From: Oscillospiraceae bacterium
GTDB taxonomy: Bacteria > Bacillota > Clostridia > Oscillospirales > Ruminococcaceae
DNA: 12,367 bases
Assembly (NCBI GenBank): GCA_003508605.1
Contig: DNUB01000308.1
Span: 1 to 12,367, forward strand
Reading direction: 5' to 3'
The position numbers were made by a program, and so were the translations under genes. The notes below the pieces were generated by a model. The model made no database searches. It was not told the origin of the DNA and saw only the letters and a program-made list of their open reading frames with translations. Below, in pieces: positions 6,525 to 12,367 of this stretch (position 1 is the stretch's first letter; each line of letters starts with the position of its first letter).

Positions 6525-7790
6525 ATGAAAAATAAGACGCTTATGACAGCTGCCGCAGCGGCCGTACTGTGTTTGGTATGGAGCGAAGGCTTTGGCGGCA
6601 TTGTAAACGCTCAGTCGTCGGAGGAGGAAAAATACGCCGACGCTCCTGCACCGGTGCTTGCGTCGGGGACGATGCCCGGAGACTATTCTACAGAGTCCGT
6701 ACCGTTCAAAACGGAAATAGACAAGTTTTACAGGCAGGTAAAGGAAATGCCGATCCCGGAGGAGGAAAAGGGCGGTTACGACCATTGTAAAGAGGAAGGA
6801 TATTCGGTGAGAAAGCTGGAAATCGACGGCATACCGCTTTACGAGGTCAAGAAGGACGACGGAAGGCTTAAACCCCTTGTAATTCAGATTCACGGCGGCG
6901 GTTGGCACAAGGATATGTGGACTGCCTTTGAAATGGCGGAGGAGGGCGTATGCACGGTGTCCATTGACTGCGCAGGCAGCGGCGAATCTCAGGACGGTCC
7001 TCTTCAAGCTCCTGCCGCATGGATGGAAACGGTTAAGGATATTGACGTTTTGATCGAGTATTACAACACCATATCCGATGTTGATGCGAAAAATTTCGGG
7101 CTGACCGGTTTTTCCATGGGCGGAAACATTTCGGAATTATACACGATATACGGAAAGTATAAGCCTACTGCGATATGTATCGAAAACGCAAGTGCGGACA
7201 CCACCCATGAGGGTTCCTCCTGGGATTGCTTTAATAAAGGTCAGAATGGGCTGACTCCTATATGGGAGGAGGAAGAAATGTGGGATTTCACGTCAGCCAT
7301 TGCACCGATAAAGCATACCCGGTGCTTCAAGGATATTTGGCTGTACATTTGCGTCGGAGACCTTGATGATGTTCACTCTCCGGATAAGATGGAGGAATTT
7401 AAGGACGCAGTTGCGGCACTTGGAAACGATAAGATCGTGTTCCGCCGCTTCGAAGGAGTAGAGCATGAAGTGACCCAAAGCTGGATCGACAACGAACGGA
7501 AGGACTTTTTTGCAAGAATACTCTCACCTGCGGACGATCCCGCCCCCGACGCCTCGGACACGGAAGCGGCAAGCACCTCTCCCGCCCCCGCCGATACCGA
7601 ACCCGACGTTACCGCCAATGTTACCGCCGTCGCAGCCTCAGATACGGCTGCCGATGCGGCGGGCAATACTCAGAAGCCCGCAGAAAATGACAAAGGCAGC
7701 CCGAATACCGGCGTCTCCGGCGCAGCTGCCGTTGCAGGAATTGCCGTAATCACAGCCGGCTCGATTTTTGTCAGCAAAAAGAGAAAGTGA
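6525..7790 (+). CDS. Secreted, cell-wall-anchored alpha/beta hydrolase
   Basis: 421-aa protein with a signal peptide (about 1-29, cut likely after VNA), an alpha/beta-hydrolase domain (about 95-330), an Ala/Asp/Pro/Thr-rich linker (about 337-389) and a sorting signal. The sorting signal is SPNTG at 392-396, a hydrophobic stretch and a KKRK tail, an LPxTG-like variant processed by sortases. Catalytic features: oxyanion-hole HGGGW at 123-127, nucleophile Ser197 in GFSMG, an acidic candidate in GDLDD (279-282), and His314 in EHEV. The fold and the HGGG element point to an esterase or lipase of the carboxylesterase/dienelactone-hydrolase group, displayed on the cell surface; the substrate is not predictable. 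The ATG at 6525 is chosen because AAGGAG (6511-6516) is eight bases upstream; an in-frame TTG at 6519 is only two bases from that site. It has its own promoter and appears to be a single-gene unit. Confidence 0.88.
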   Translation: MKNKTLMTAAAAAVLCLVWSEGFGGIVNAQSSEEEKYADAPAPVLASGTMPGDYSTESVPFKTEIDKFYRQVKEMPIPEEEKGGYDHCKEEGYSVRKLEIDGIPLYEVKKDDGRLKPLVIQIHGGGWHKDMWTAFEMAEEGVCTVSIDCAGSGESQDGPLQAPAAWMETVKDIDVLIEYYNTISDVDAKNFGLTGFSMGGNISELYTIYGKYKPTAICIENASADTTHEGSSWDCFNKGQNGLTPIWEEEEMWDFTSAIAPIKHTRCFKDIWLYICVGDLDDVHSPDKMEEFKDAVAALGNDKIVFRRFEGVEHEVTQSWIDNERKDFFARILSPADDPAPDASDTEAASTSPAPADTEPDVTANVTAVAASDTAADAAGNTQKPAENDKGSPNTGVSGAAAVAGIAVITAGSIFVSKKRK

Positions 7791-7876
7791 GTTTTTTCTG
7801 CAGCGTATAGCTTCAGCCGCCTAATGGGGTCTTTATCTTTTGCTTACGGCAAAAGGCGGGGATATCTGGATTTTGA

Positions 7877-8011
7877 TTATAGCAATCCGAGAAAATGCCG
7901 CAGCGCATATTGGCGATTCAAATCAAATACAGCTGCGCTGTCCTCTTCACCGAGCGACGGGACAGTCTCCTTTTCGTCGTCCGCCCTGCTATATGCGATT
8001 TGCCCTTGCCG
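7877..8011 (-). pseudogene. Possible C-terminal remnant of a lost gene
   Basis: On the - strand a 44-codon frame without a usable start ends at TAA (7877-7879). Its translation looks protein-like: DDEKETVPSLGEED, then FDLNRQYALRHFLGLL. A TGA (8012-8014) closes the frame upstream. I do not recognise the family. It may be the tail of a degraded gene or a chance frame. Confidence 0.25.
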
Positions 8012-8054
8012 TCATATGCAGCACTATTTCCTTGAATTGCTATAGGGGGAAATT

Positions 8055-8100
8055 ACGACCGCCCAAAGCTTTGCAGCAATGCGGAGCTTTGGGCGGTCGT
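8055..8100. repeat. Perfect 16-bp inverted repeat
   Basis: 8055-8070 (ACGACCGCCCAAAGCT) pairs without a mismatch with 8085-8100 around a 14-base loop that can itself pair GCA/TGC. There is no T tract on the + side and only AATTT on the - side, so it is terminator-like without being a typical terminator. It lies about 110 bp upstream of the tRNA promoter and may insulate that transcript. Confidence 0.5.
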
Positions 8101-8211
8101 CTTACGGCGGAACGTTTCATAAACAAGCGGCTTGTATGACGCTTCGCCGATGCTGTCACCGAAAGAGGTTATATAGCCGTCTCTTTGTTTTGTGCAGCTT
8201 GAATTTTTTGC

Positions 8212-8240
8212 TTGATTTTTTTTATCGGCTGTGTTATAAT
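8212..8240 (+). promoter_or_regulatory. Strong promoter upstream of the tRNA-Pro locus
   Basis: TTGATT (8212-8217) and TATAAT (8235-8240) are 17 bp apart, with TG at 8232-8233 making an extended -10. Transcription would start near 8247, about 80 nt before the first tRNA half and about 450 nt before the intact tRNA. It is the only strong + strand promoter I see ahead of the tRNA and probably was the original tRNA promoter. Confidence 0.7.
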
Positions 8241-8324
8241 ATTTTTGGATTTAACATATGGTTCCTTGGCGTTTATTTTTCGGATTGGATTATATGTCTG
8301 ACCGCTTTGAGAAATTTCTGAAAT

Positions 8325-8510
8325 CGGGGTGTAGCGCAGTTGGTAGCGCGCCACATTTGGGAGCATAGAACCTGTGGAGGGTTTTGCAAAGCGGTTTTCT
8401 GCATATTCCCTTTCACACTACACTGCCACGGCGATTTTGTCGGGTGGAAATCTTTGCCGGAAATCCGTTTGACCACATATTTGACCACTTTGAGAAAAAT
8501 TTCATAAAAT
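8325..8510 (+). repeat. tRNA-half repeat, copy 1 (attachment-site relic)
   Basis: The first 38 bases (8325-8362) match nt 1-38 of the intact tRNA-Pro exactly and stop precisely at the end of the anticodon loop. The remaining 148 bases are unrelated to tRNA and begin GCATAGAACC. Two direct TTTGACCAC motifs (8468-8476 and 8480-8488) lie near the end, 12 bp apart. The unit looks like one junction of an integrated element: the chromosomal tRNA 5' half joined to an element arm with recombinase arm-binding sites. A shorter remnant of the same arm (TCTGACCGC at 8297-8305 and following bases) lies just before it. Confidence 0.75.
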
Positions 8511-8695
8511 CGGGGTGTAGCGGAGTTGGTACCGCACTTCATTTGGGAGCATAGAACCGTCGGAGCGTTTTGCAGAGCGATTTTCTGTATATTTCCTTTT
8601 ACACTACACCGTCACGGTGTTTTCGTTTCGCGGAAATCTTGGTCGAAAATCCGTCTGACCACATATTTGACCACTTACGGAAAATTTAATAAAAT
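8511..8695 (+). repeat. tRNA-half repeat, copy 2 (degenerate)
   Basis: Second tandem unit, about 80% identical to copy 1 by eye. Its tRNA-like part (8511-8548) has five substitutions against the true tRNA, including changes in the D-arm and anticodon stem, so it cannot fold as a tRNA half. It too breaks after TTTGGGA and continues GCATAGAACC. The paired arm motifs are at 8654-8662 (TCTGACCAC) and 8666-8674 (TTTGACCAC). It ends directly at base 1 of the intact tRNA gene. Confidence 0.75.
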
Positions 8696-8771
8696 CGGGG
8701 TGTAGCGCAGTTGGTAGCGCGCCACATTTGGGATGTGGATGTCGCGTGTTCGAGTCACGTCACTCCGACCA
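8696..8771 (+). tRNA. tRNA-Pro(UGG)
   Basis: 76-nt cloverleaf. The acceptor stem CGGGGTG pairs with CACTCCG with one G-U pair, the D-arm is GCGC/GCGC, the anticodon stem is CCACA/TGTGG around loop TTTGGGA, giving anticodon TGG (Pro), and the T-arm carries TTCGAGT. The discriminator A and an encoded CCA are present. It serves as the integration site of the element to its right. Its own 5' flank is copy-2 repeat sequence, so it probably depends on the promoter at 8212-8240 and on processing from a long precursor. Confidence 0.95.
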
Positions 8772-8772
8772 C

Positions 8773-8822
8773 AAACCGCATTGTAAAGCCGTTTATCGGC
8801 TTAGTAATGCGGTTTTGCTTTT
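8773..8822 (+). terminator. Intrinsic terminator of tRNA-Pro
   Basis: AAACCGCATT (8773-8782) pairs with AATGCGGTTT, and an inner AGCCG/CGGCT stem caps the structure with a TTTAT loop. TTTTGCTTTT follows. It begins two bases after the CCA end. Confidence 0.85.
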
Positions 8823-9001
8823 CATGGATGTAACGATCCGTTACATCCCCTCGAGTACCGTTTCGGTAGGTGAGAAGTCATGGAGGATGCCCTACTTTGG
8901 GGCGACCTGCTAAGCACCGTTTTAGTGCGGAGATTTTTCTCCGGCGTATTCTTTGTTTACTGCGGCTCAAATTTTGAACGCACTCAATAACGTTTCGTTA
9001 T
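8823..9001. other. Hairpin-rich spacer between tRNA and integrase
   Basis: A chain of short stems fills this spacer: GGATGTAACG/CGTTACATCC (8826-8848, perfect 10 bp), TACCG/CGGTA (8856-8868), GCCC/GGGC (8889-8903), GCAC/GTGC (8914-8928), CGGAGA/TCTCCG (8928-8943) and ATAACG/CGTTAT (8987-9001, overlapping the integrase stop). It may be a structured RNA, an attachment-site arm or the integrase 3' region; no T tract marks a terminator. Confidence 0.45.
8880..8990 (+). CDS. Possible 36-aa small membrane peptide
   Basis: ATG at 8880-8882 follows AGGTGAG at 8868-8874 with about six bases between, and TAA is at 8988-8990. The product begins MEDALLWGDLLSTVLVRR and continues through a Phe/Val-rich stretch to ERTQ, so it could insert in the membrane. 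It overlaps several of the small hairpins in the spacer, and its stop is close to the stop of the opposing integrase. I do not recognise a family. Evidence is limited to start-site context and an amphipathic look; it may equally be a by-product of structured non-coding DNA. Confidence 0.3.
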   Translation: MEDALLWGDLLSTVLVRRFFSGVFFVYCGSNFERTQ

Positions 9002-10449
9002 CGAATTTCAAGGCTGAACGATTCGTTCACCGTTTTCAAACGTTCTTTTTCTGCCTTGATGTTAGCTTTGACATGCGCAATCATCGCTGCCAGTTTTTCC
9101 TCGCATTCCTCGCGGGTTTTTGCGTATATGTTATGAGATTCTCGCTTTCCGTAAGCATTGGTAGGCGTATATCGCCCCTCGTAGAGGTGGTCGTTTATCA
9201 TCGTCACGCAGCCCGTTCCGGATTTGCGCACCTTTGGCTTGTACGGCTCGAAATCGGGTGGGGTGGTATCTACCCTTGACCGTTCCACAACCGTTGGAAT
9301 TTCGGCTTCTGTGCCGCCAATCTGGCGGTCTATCTTCGCTGCTGCTTGCCGCTGCATGGTGTCGGTTATATGGCTGTAAATATCTATCGTTGTCGCAGAG
9401 GAAACATGCCCTATCGTTGTCGAGAGCGTTTTCACGTCCATGCCATTTTCAAGTGCCATGGTCGCGAATGTGTGCCTGAGGTCATGAAATCTTACTCTCG
9501 GGCAACCCGCTCTTTCCAATATCAGTTGCAGTCGTTTACGTACTGCTGAGGGCGTTCTTGGGCGTATGTTATCAATCGGCGATGGGAATATCCATTCCGA
9601 ATCGACTGATTTTTTATATTCCGATAAAATTTGGAGAAGCGATGGCGGTAATATAACCGTTCGTATGGATGCTTTAGTTTTAGTCCCGGATATGAACAAC
9701 TCACCGTGCAGTGCAGTTATCTGTTTATTTATTCTAAGTTCGCCCGTCGTAAAGTTTAGGTCACTCCATTTTAAAGCAAGTATTTCTCCGCGTCGCATTC
9801 CCGTACCGAGTTCAAGCAGGAAGAGTTCATAATAGCCCTCTTCTTTGGCACGGTTAAGAAATCGCACAACTTCGCTCTGCGTAAGTACTTTCATCTCCCG
9901 AGATTTCTTGGGCGGCAACTTACAGCCTATAGCGGGATTTATTCTTATCAAGCCCTCTTGTACTGCCTTTTCAAGCGCTGACCGGCAGTTCGCATGTATA
10001 GCCCGAATTACCCTATCGGAAAGTCCCTTACCGTATATTTCGGTGTGAATTTTGCGCCCTCCGGACTTCGTCCTTGCGTAGAACTGCTGAATATCAGACT
10101 GTGTTAGCTTATTCAGCGGGATTTTCCCGATTTCGGGTATAATGTGTTTATATATACGATTTTCGTACTCCTCTTGCGTAGTAATACGAATCGTGTGCTT
10201 ACAATATGTCTGATACCAGAAGTCAATCCATTCGCCGAATGGCATATCTGAATTGATATTTTCGGTCGGTTTGCCATATTTCGATTTGAGTGCTTCAAGT
10301 TTTTCGGCACATTCTGTCTTGGTTTTTGCGGTAACATTCTTGGTTATAGGTAAGCCCTTATCGTCATATCCAACAACTATTCGTCCCTCCCACCGTCCGT
10401 CTTTTCTCAATCTCAAAGTGCCTTCTCCCTGTTTCCTGCGTTTAGCCAT
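8998..10449 (-). CDS. int: Tyrosine recombinase (integrase) with N- and C-terminal arm-binding modules
   Basis: 483-aa site-specific recombinase. Modules in order: AP2-like arm-DNA-binding domain (about 8-55, with DGRWEGRIVVG and KTKTECAEKLEAL), SAM-like core-binding domain (about 70-165) and catalytic domain (about 185-362). The full active set is visible: Arg219 (TGMRRGEI), Lys257, His322 and Arg325 in HDLRH, His348 in GH, and nucleophile Tyr358 in DIYSH. Relatives usually end about 20-30 residues after the Tyr; here 125 more follow, including a second arm-like module (about 409-457, with DHLYEGRY and KTREECEEKLAAM). The ATG at 10449 follows GGAGGTG by six bases; an upstream TTG (10464) would place that site inside the gene. 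The start overlaps the stop of the upstream recombinase by 8 nt. It lies about 230 bp from tRNA-Pro, its probable target. Confidence 0.93.
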   Translation of the reverse strand: MAKRRKQGEGTLRLRKDGRWEGRIVVGYDDKGLPITKNVTAKTKTECAEKLEALKSKYGKPTENINSDMPFGEWIDFWYQTYCKHTIRITTQEEYENRIYKHIIPEIGKIPLNKLTQSDIQQFYARTKSGGRKIHTEIYGKGLSDRVIRAIHANCRSALEKAVQEGLIRINPAIGCKLPPKKSREMKVLTQSEVVRFLNRAKEEGYYELFLLELGTGMRRGEILALKWSDLNFTTGELRINKQITALHGELFISGTKTKASIRTVILPPSLLQILSEYKKSVDSEWIFPSPIDNIRPRTPSAVRKRLQLILERAGCPRVRFHDLRHTFATMALENGMDVKTLSTTIGHVSSATTIDIYSHITDTMQRQAAAKIDRQIGGTEAEIPTVVERSRVDTTPPDFEPYKPKVRKSGTGCVTMINDHLYEGRYTPTNAYGKRESHNIYAKTREECEEKLAAMIAHVKANIKAEKERLKTVNESFSLEIR

Positions 10450-11611
10450 TATCAACACCTCCAATTATCTCGTCCATAAAGTTGCCCACGACTTTTGCCG
10501 CATTTTTCTGCATATCTGTTGTGACATGAGTGTAGGTATCAAGCGTGAAGCTTGCATTAGTGTGTCCTAAAATTCCCGACAGCGTTTTTGCATCTACACC
10601 TCCTGCTATTGCGTGGGTAGCAAATGTGTGGCGAAGGTCATGGAAACGTATCAGCGGTAGTTCTGCCTTTTTCAGAAGCACTTTTAAGTGAGTGTATGCA
10701 CTTCGAGGATTCATCGGTTCTTCGGGTTTACAGAAATTTGGGAATATCCAATCACCTACCGCTTTTTCTTTTCGTTTTGTAAGTAGCTCTATTGTGCTTG
10801 GCGGTAACAGAATTTCTCTTGTTCCCGTTTCAGTTTTTGTTTCACCGATTGGGAGCACTCCGTTCTTTAATCTGCCAACACTTCGCTTGATTTTTAACTT
10901 GCCGATGCTCTCATCAAAGTCCTCCCAACGCAGTCCACATATTTCGCCTTTACGAAGCCCGGTTGTAATTTCGGTGTAGAAAAAATCATACCATTTTTCA
11001 TCTGCCTTTATGGTTTCCATGAACTTATCAAGCTGCTCATCATTCAGGATTTGCTTATCTTTGTAATTATTTTTTGGAATTGTTGTTCCGTTTGTAGGAT
11101 TACTTACGAGCAGCCTTTGCTTTACTGCCATATCAAGCGCCTCATGCAACAGCAAGTGAGTTTTTCTAACCATGCTGTCGGCAAGTTCCGTTCCGTGAGT
11201 TCTATCCGAATGTACTCTGCCTCGCTTTTTTATTGTGTTATAGAATTTTTGGATTTCATTTGTGGTGAGTGCTGACAGCGGACATTCCCCAAGATATGGT
11301 TTGATTTGATTTTTTACTATCATCTCATAGCCGTATAATGTACTCTCTCTGATTGTAAGGATAGCATATTCATAGAGCCATCTGTCAAGCCACTCGCCAA
11401 GTGTCATATTACAGTCATCACTTAAATCAGCATCACGGTACATTTCAATTTTATCATGCAGTTTCTGAATAAGTTCTGCTTGTGTTTTCGCAAGAACATA
11501 TCTGTATATCGGTTCACCATTATTTTTATGCCCTACTACAATTCGTCCTTCCCAACGTCCGTCATCACGCTTGCGAACCATTCCATCACCCGATGGTCTG
11601 CGTTTTGCCAT
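10442..11611 (-). CDS. int: Second tyrosine recombinase (integrase)
   Basis: 389-aa integrase of the Tn916/phage-type family, complete in itself. N-terminal AP2-like arm-binding domain (about 8-55, DGRWEGRIVVG), core-binding domain (about 70-170), and a catalytic domain with Arg220 (TGLRKGEI), Lys259, His324 and Arg327 in HDLRH, His350 in GHT, and Tyr360 in DTYTH. It ends about 29 residues after the Tyr, the usual length, unlike its downstream partner. The ATG at 11611 follows AAAGGAGGTG by five bases; a frame extension to 11641 would include that site and is rejected. It overlaps the downstream integrase by 8 nt (ATGGCTAA), so the two are coupled. It appears AT-richer in codon use than that partner, suggesting the pair was assembled from different sources rather than by recent duplication. 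Confidence 0.92.
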   Translation of the reverse strand: MAKRRPSGDGMVRKRDDGRWEGRIVVGHKNNGEPIYRYVLAKTQAELIQKLHDKIEMYRDADLSDDCNMTLGEWLDRWLYEYAILTIRESTLYGYEMIVKNQIKPYLGECPLSALTTNEIQKFYNTIKKRGRVHSDRTHGTELADSMVRKTHLLLHEALDMAVKQRLLVSNPTNGTTIPKNNYKDKQILNDEQLDKFMETIKADEKWYDFFYTEITTGLRKGEICGLRWEDFDESIGKLKIKRSVGRLKNGVLPIGETKTETGTREILLPPSTIELLTKRKEKAVGDWIFPNFCKPEEPMNPRSAYTHLKVLLKKAELPLIRFHDLRHTFATHAIAGGVDAKTLSGILGHTNASFTLDTYTHVTTDMQKNAAKVVGNFMDEIIGGVDNG

Positions 11612-11668
11612 AATAGCACCTCCTTTGTAACCACACATCATACCACAAATCTTTGAATCAATCCATAC

Positions 11669-12367
11669 CTAAAACGTAAAATTTTGCTCGTCATTTTTGA
11701 CTTCTTTGACAGTGTGGTCGGTTTTGATTCCAAGAGAGCGTTTTTTCTGTTCAATTTTTGACTTCAGCTTAGAGTCTATCTGATTGTTTAGATGTGATTG
11801 TTTCTTCTGATATGAATCATTTATCATTCCACCAAGCAGTTTTACCCATAAAGTTACCATATTAGTGACTTTTGAATTGTCTGACTGTATGTACTCTTTA
11901 TCCTCCGACTCAAGAACAGATTTTATGATTGCATTTTTAATGCTACGAAATTCTTTGTTGTCCTTAAGTGGAATATCTGGGTTAGGCTTATCGTGGTAGA
12001 TGGATAATTTCTGCCGATTGATATTATTCCACTCTGCATAAAAATCTGCTATACGCTTATCTTTGGCAAGTTCTTTGACAATGTAATCAACTATATTTTT
12101 AGTATCTTTATTCAAGTAGCCGTACAGCTTTTTTCCTTTATGCTTTTTCAAACGCATGGCAAGCCGTTCAATCAGCAAACAGAAATTATCTCCGCATGGA
12201 GTATTTTCCGAAGTACGTTTCATTAGTTGATCTATCCTTTGCTTTGCCTCTCGTTTGACCTCATTCCTCATTTGAGTTTGTAGTGTAAACAGGTGATACA
12301 TCTCATTTCGGAAAATATCATTTGCAAATATACTGTGGAGAGAATCAATTCCTTTTTTCGTTAGATA
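11669..12367 (-). CDS. C-terminal part of a MobP-type relaxase (partial)
   Basis: The frame stays open to the window edge, so 232 residues of the C-terminus are seen and the start lies outside; the first Met in the window (12301) is internal. The sequence is charged and helical. The stretch KGKKLYGYLNKDTK, IVDYIVKELAKDKRI, then a Tyr/Trp-rich segment, IPLKDNKEF and SIKNAII matches, from memory, the conserved region after the nicking domain of MobP2/MobP3 relaxases from clostridial mobilizable elements. The catalytic Tyr and His motif of the N-terminal half are not in the window, so activity cannot be judged. The role would be nicking at oriT for conjugative transfer. It is followed 57 bp later by the first integrase, in the same direction, an arrangement of integrative mobilizable or conjugative elements. 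Confidence 0.65.
   Translation of the reverse strand, partial: YLTKKGIDSLHSIFANDIFRNEMYHLFTLQTQMRNEVKREAKQRIDQLMKRTSENTPCGDNFCLLIERLAMRLKKHKGKKLYGYLNKDTKNIVDYIVKELAKDKRIADFYAEWNNINRQKLSIYHDKPNPDIPLKDNKEFRSIKNAIIKSVLESEDKEYIQSDNSKVTNMVTLWVKLLGGMINDSYQKKQSHLNNQIDSKLKSKIEQKKRSLGIKTDHTVKEVKNDEQNFTF

Larger units (their letters stand above)
7791..8211. other. Non-coding stretch after the hydrolase gene
   Basis: About 420 bp without an intact gene. It starts with TTTTTT just after the hydrolase stop but shows no GC-rich stem before it. It contains a 7-bp hairpin CTTTTGC/GCAAAAG near 7837-7855, a - strand gene remnant candidate (7877-8011) and a perfect 16-bp hairpin (8055-8100), listed separately. 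Confidence 0.45.

Noticed and set aside
8325..8400. Copy 1 as a second functional tRNA-Pro
   Set aside because: After nt 38 the anticodon 3' strand, T-arm and acceptor 3' strand are absent, so no cloverleaf can form.
8273..8542. 89-codon - strand frame across the tRNA-half repeats
   Set aside because: It crosses two copies of a tRNA-derived repeat and encodes the same repeat twice; explained by the repeat, not by a gene.
8666..8694. TTGACC, 17 bp, TAAAAT as the promoter of the intact tRNA
   Set aside because: The -10 box touches base 1 of the tRNA, so transcription would start inside the gene; the boxes are better read as arm-site sequence.
8297..8695. CRISPR array
   Set aside because: Only two full units of about 185 bp with similar sequence throughout, no short repeat/unique spacer pattern and no cas genes.
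10450..10464. Upstream TTG start for the first integrase
   Set aside because: It would put the GGAGGTG ribosome binding site inside the coding region; ATG at 10449 has ideal spacing.

Overview
The window looks like a chromosomal segment of a low-to-mid GC anaerobic Firmicute of the class Clostridia (Oscillospiraceae/Ruminococcaceae-like). The signs are strong AGGAGG-type ribosome binding sites, consensus sigma-A promoters, a zinc-ribbon Ser/Thr kinase with an HRDIAPDN loop, a sortase-type S-P-N-T-G surface anchor, and a CCA-encoding tRNA-Pro used as an integration site. The species assignment is inference.

Layout. 1-445 is a gene-free, strongly G/T-rich stretch ending in a 15-bp hairpin. 500-1189 (-) encodes an unusually small membrane-fusion/adaptor protein. 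Divergent from it, 1558-3589 (+) is a three-gene operon: a 58-aa Cys-rich protein, a MacB/LolD-type ABC ATPase and an FtsX-like permease. The intergenic region holds a 150-bp imperfect long hairpin that could be a structured leader or a MITE. All three transporter parts carry a CxxC pair, which suggests a metal- or thiol-linked exporter. 3705-6160 (-) is a kinase/HTH operon driven by a perfect consensus promoter. The kinase has a zinc ribbon, a cytoplasmic kinase domain, one membrane segment and an outer domain; the downstream HTH gene is frameshifted. 6525-7790 (+) is a secreted alpha/beta hydrolase anchored to the cell wall. 7791-8211 is mostly non-coding, with one gene-remnant candidate and a perfect 16-bp hairpin.

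8212-12367 is a tRNA-Pro(UGG) integration hotspot. A promoter is followed by two 185-bp repeats. Each repeat begins with the 5' half of the tRNA gene, cut exactly at the end of the anticodon loop, and continues into mobile-element-like sequence with paired TTTGACCAC motifs. The intact tRNA and its terminator follow. Right of the tRNA and facing it (-) are two tandem tyrosine recombinases that overlap by 8 nt, then the C-terminal part of a MobP-type relaxase that runs off the window. This is one end of an integrative mobilizable or conjugative element. The recombinase nearer the tRNA has an AP2-like arm-binding module at both ends.

The most noteworthy parts are the tRNA-half repeats with presumed recombinase arm sites, the double-arm integrase in an overlapping recombinase pair, and the CxxC-bearing transporter with a mini-adaptor and a folded leader. 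All calls were made by reading the sequence; no database search was possible.
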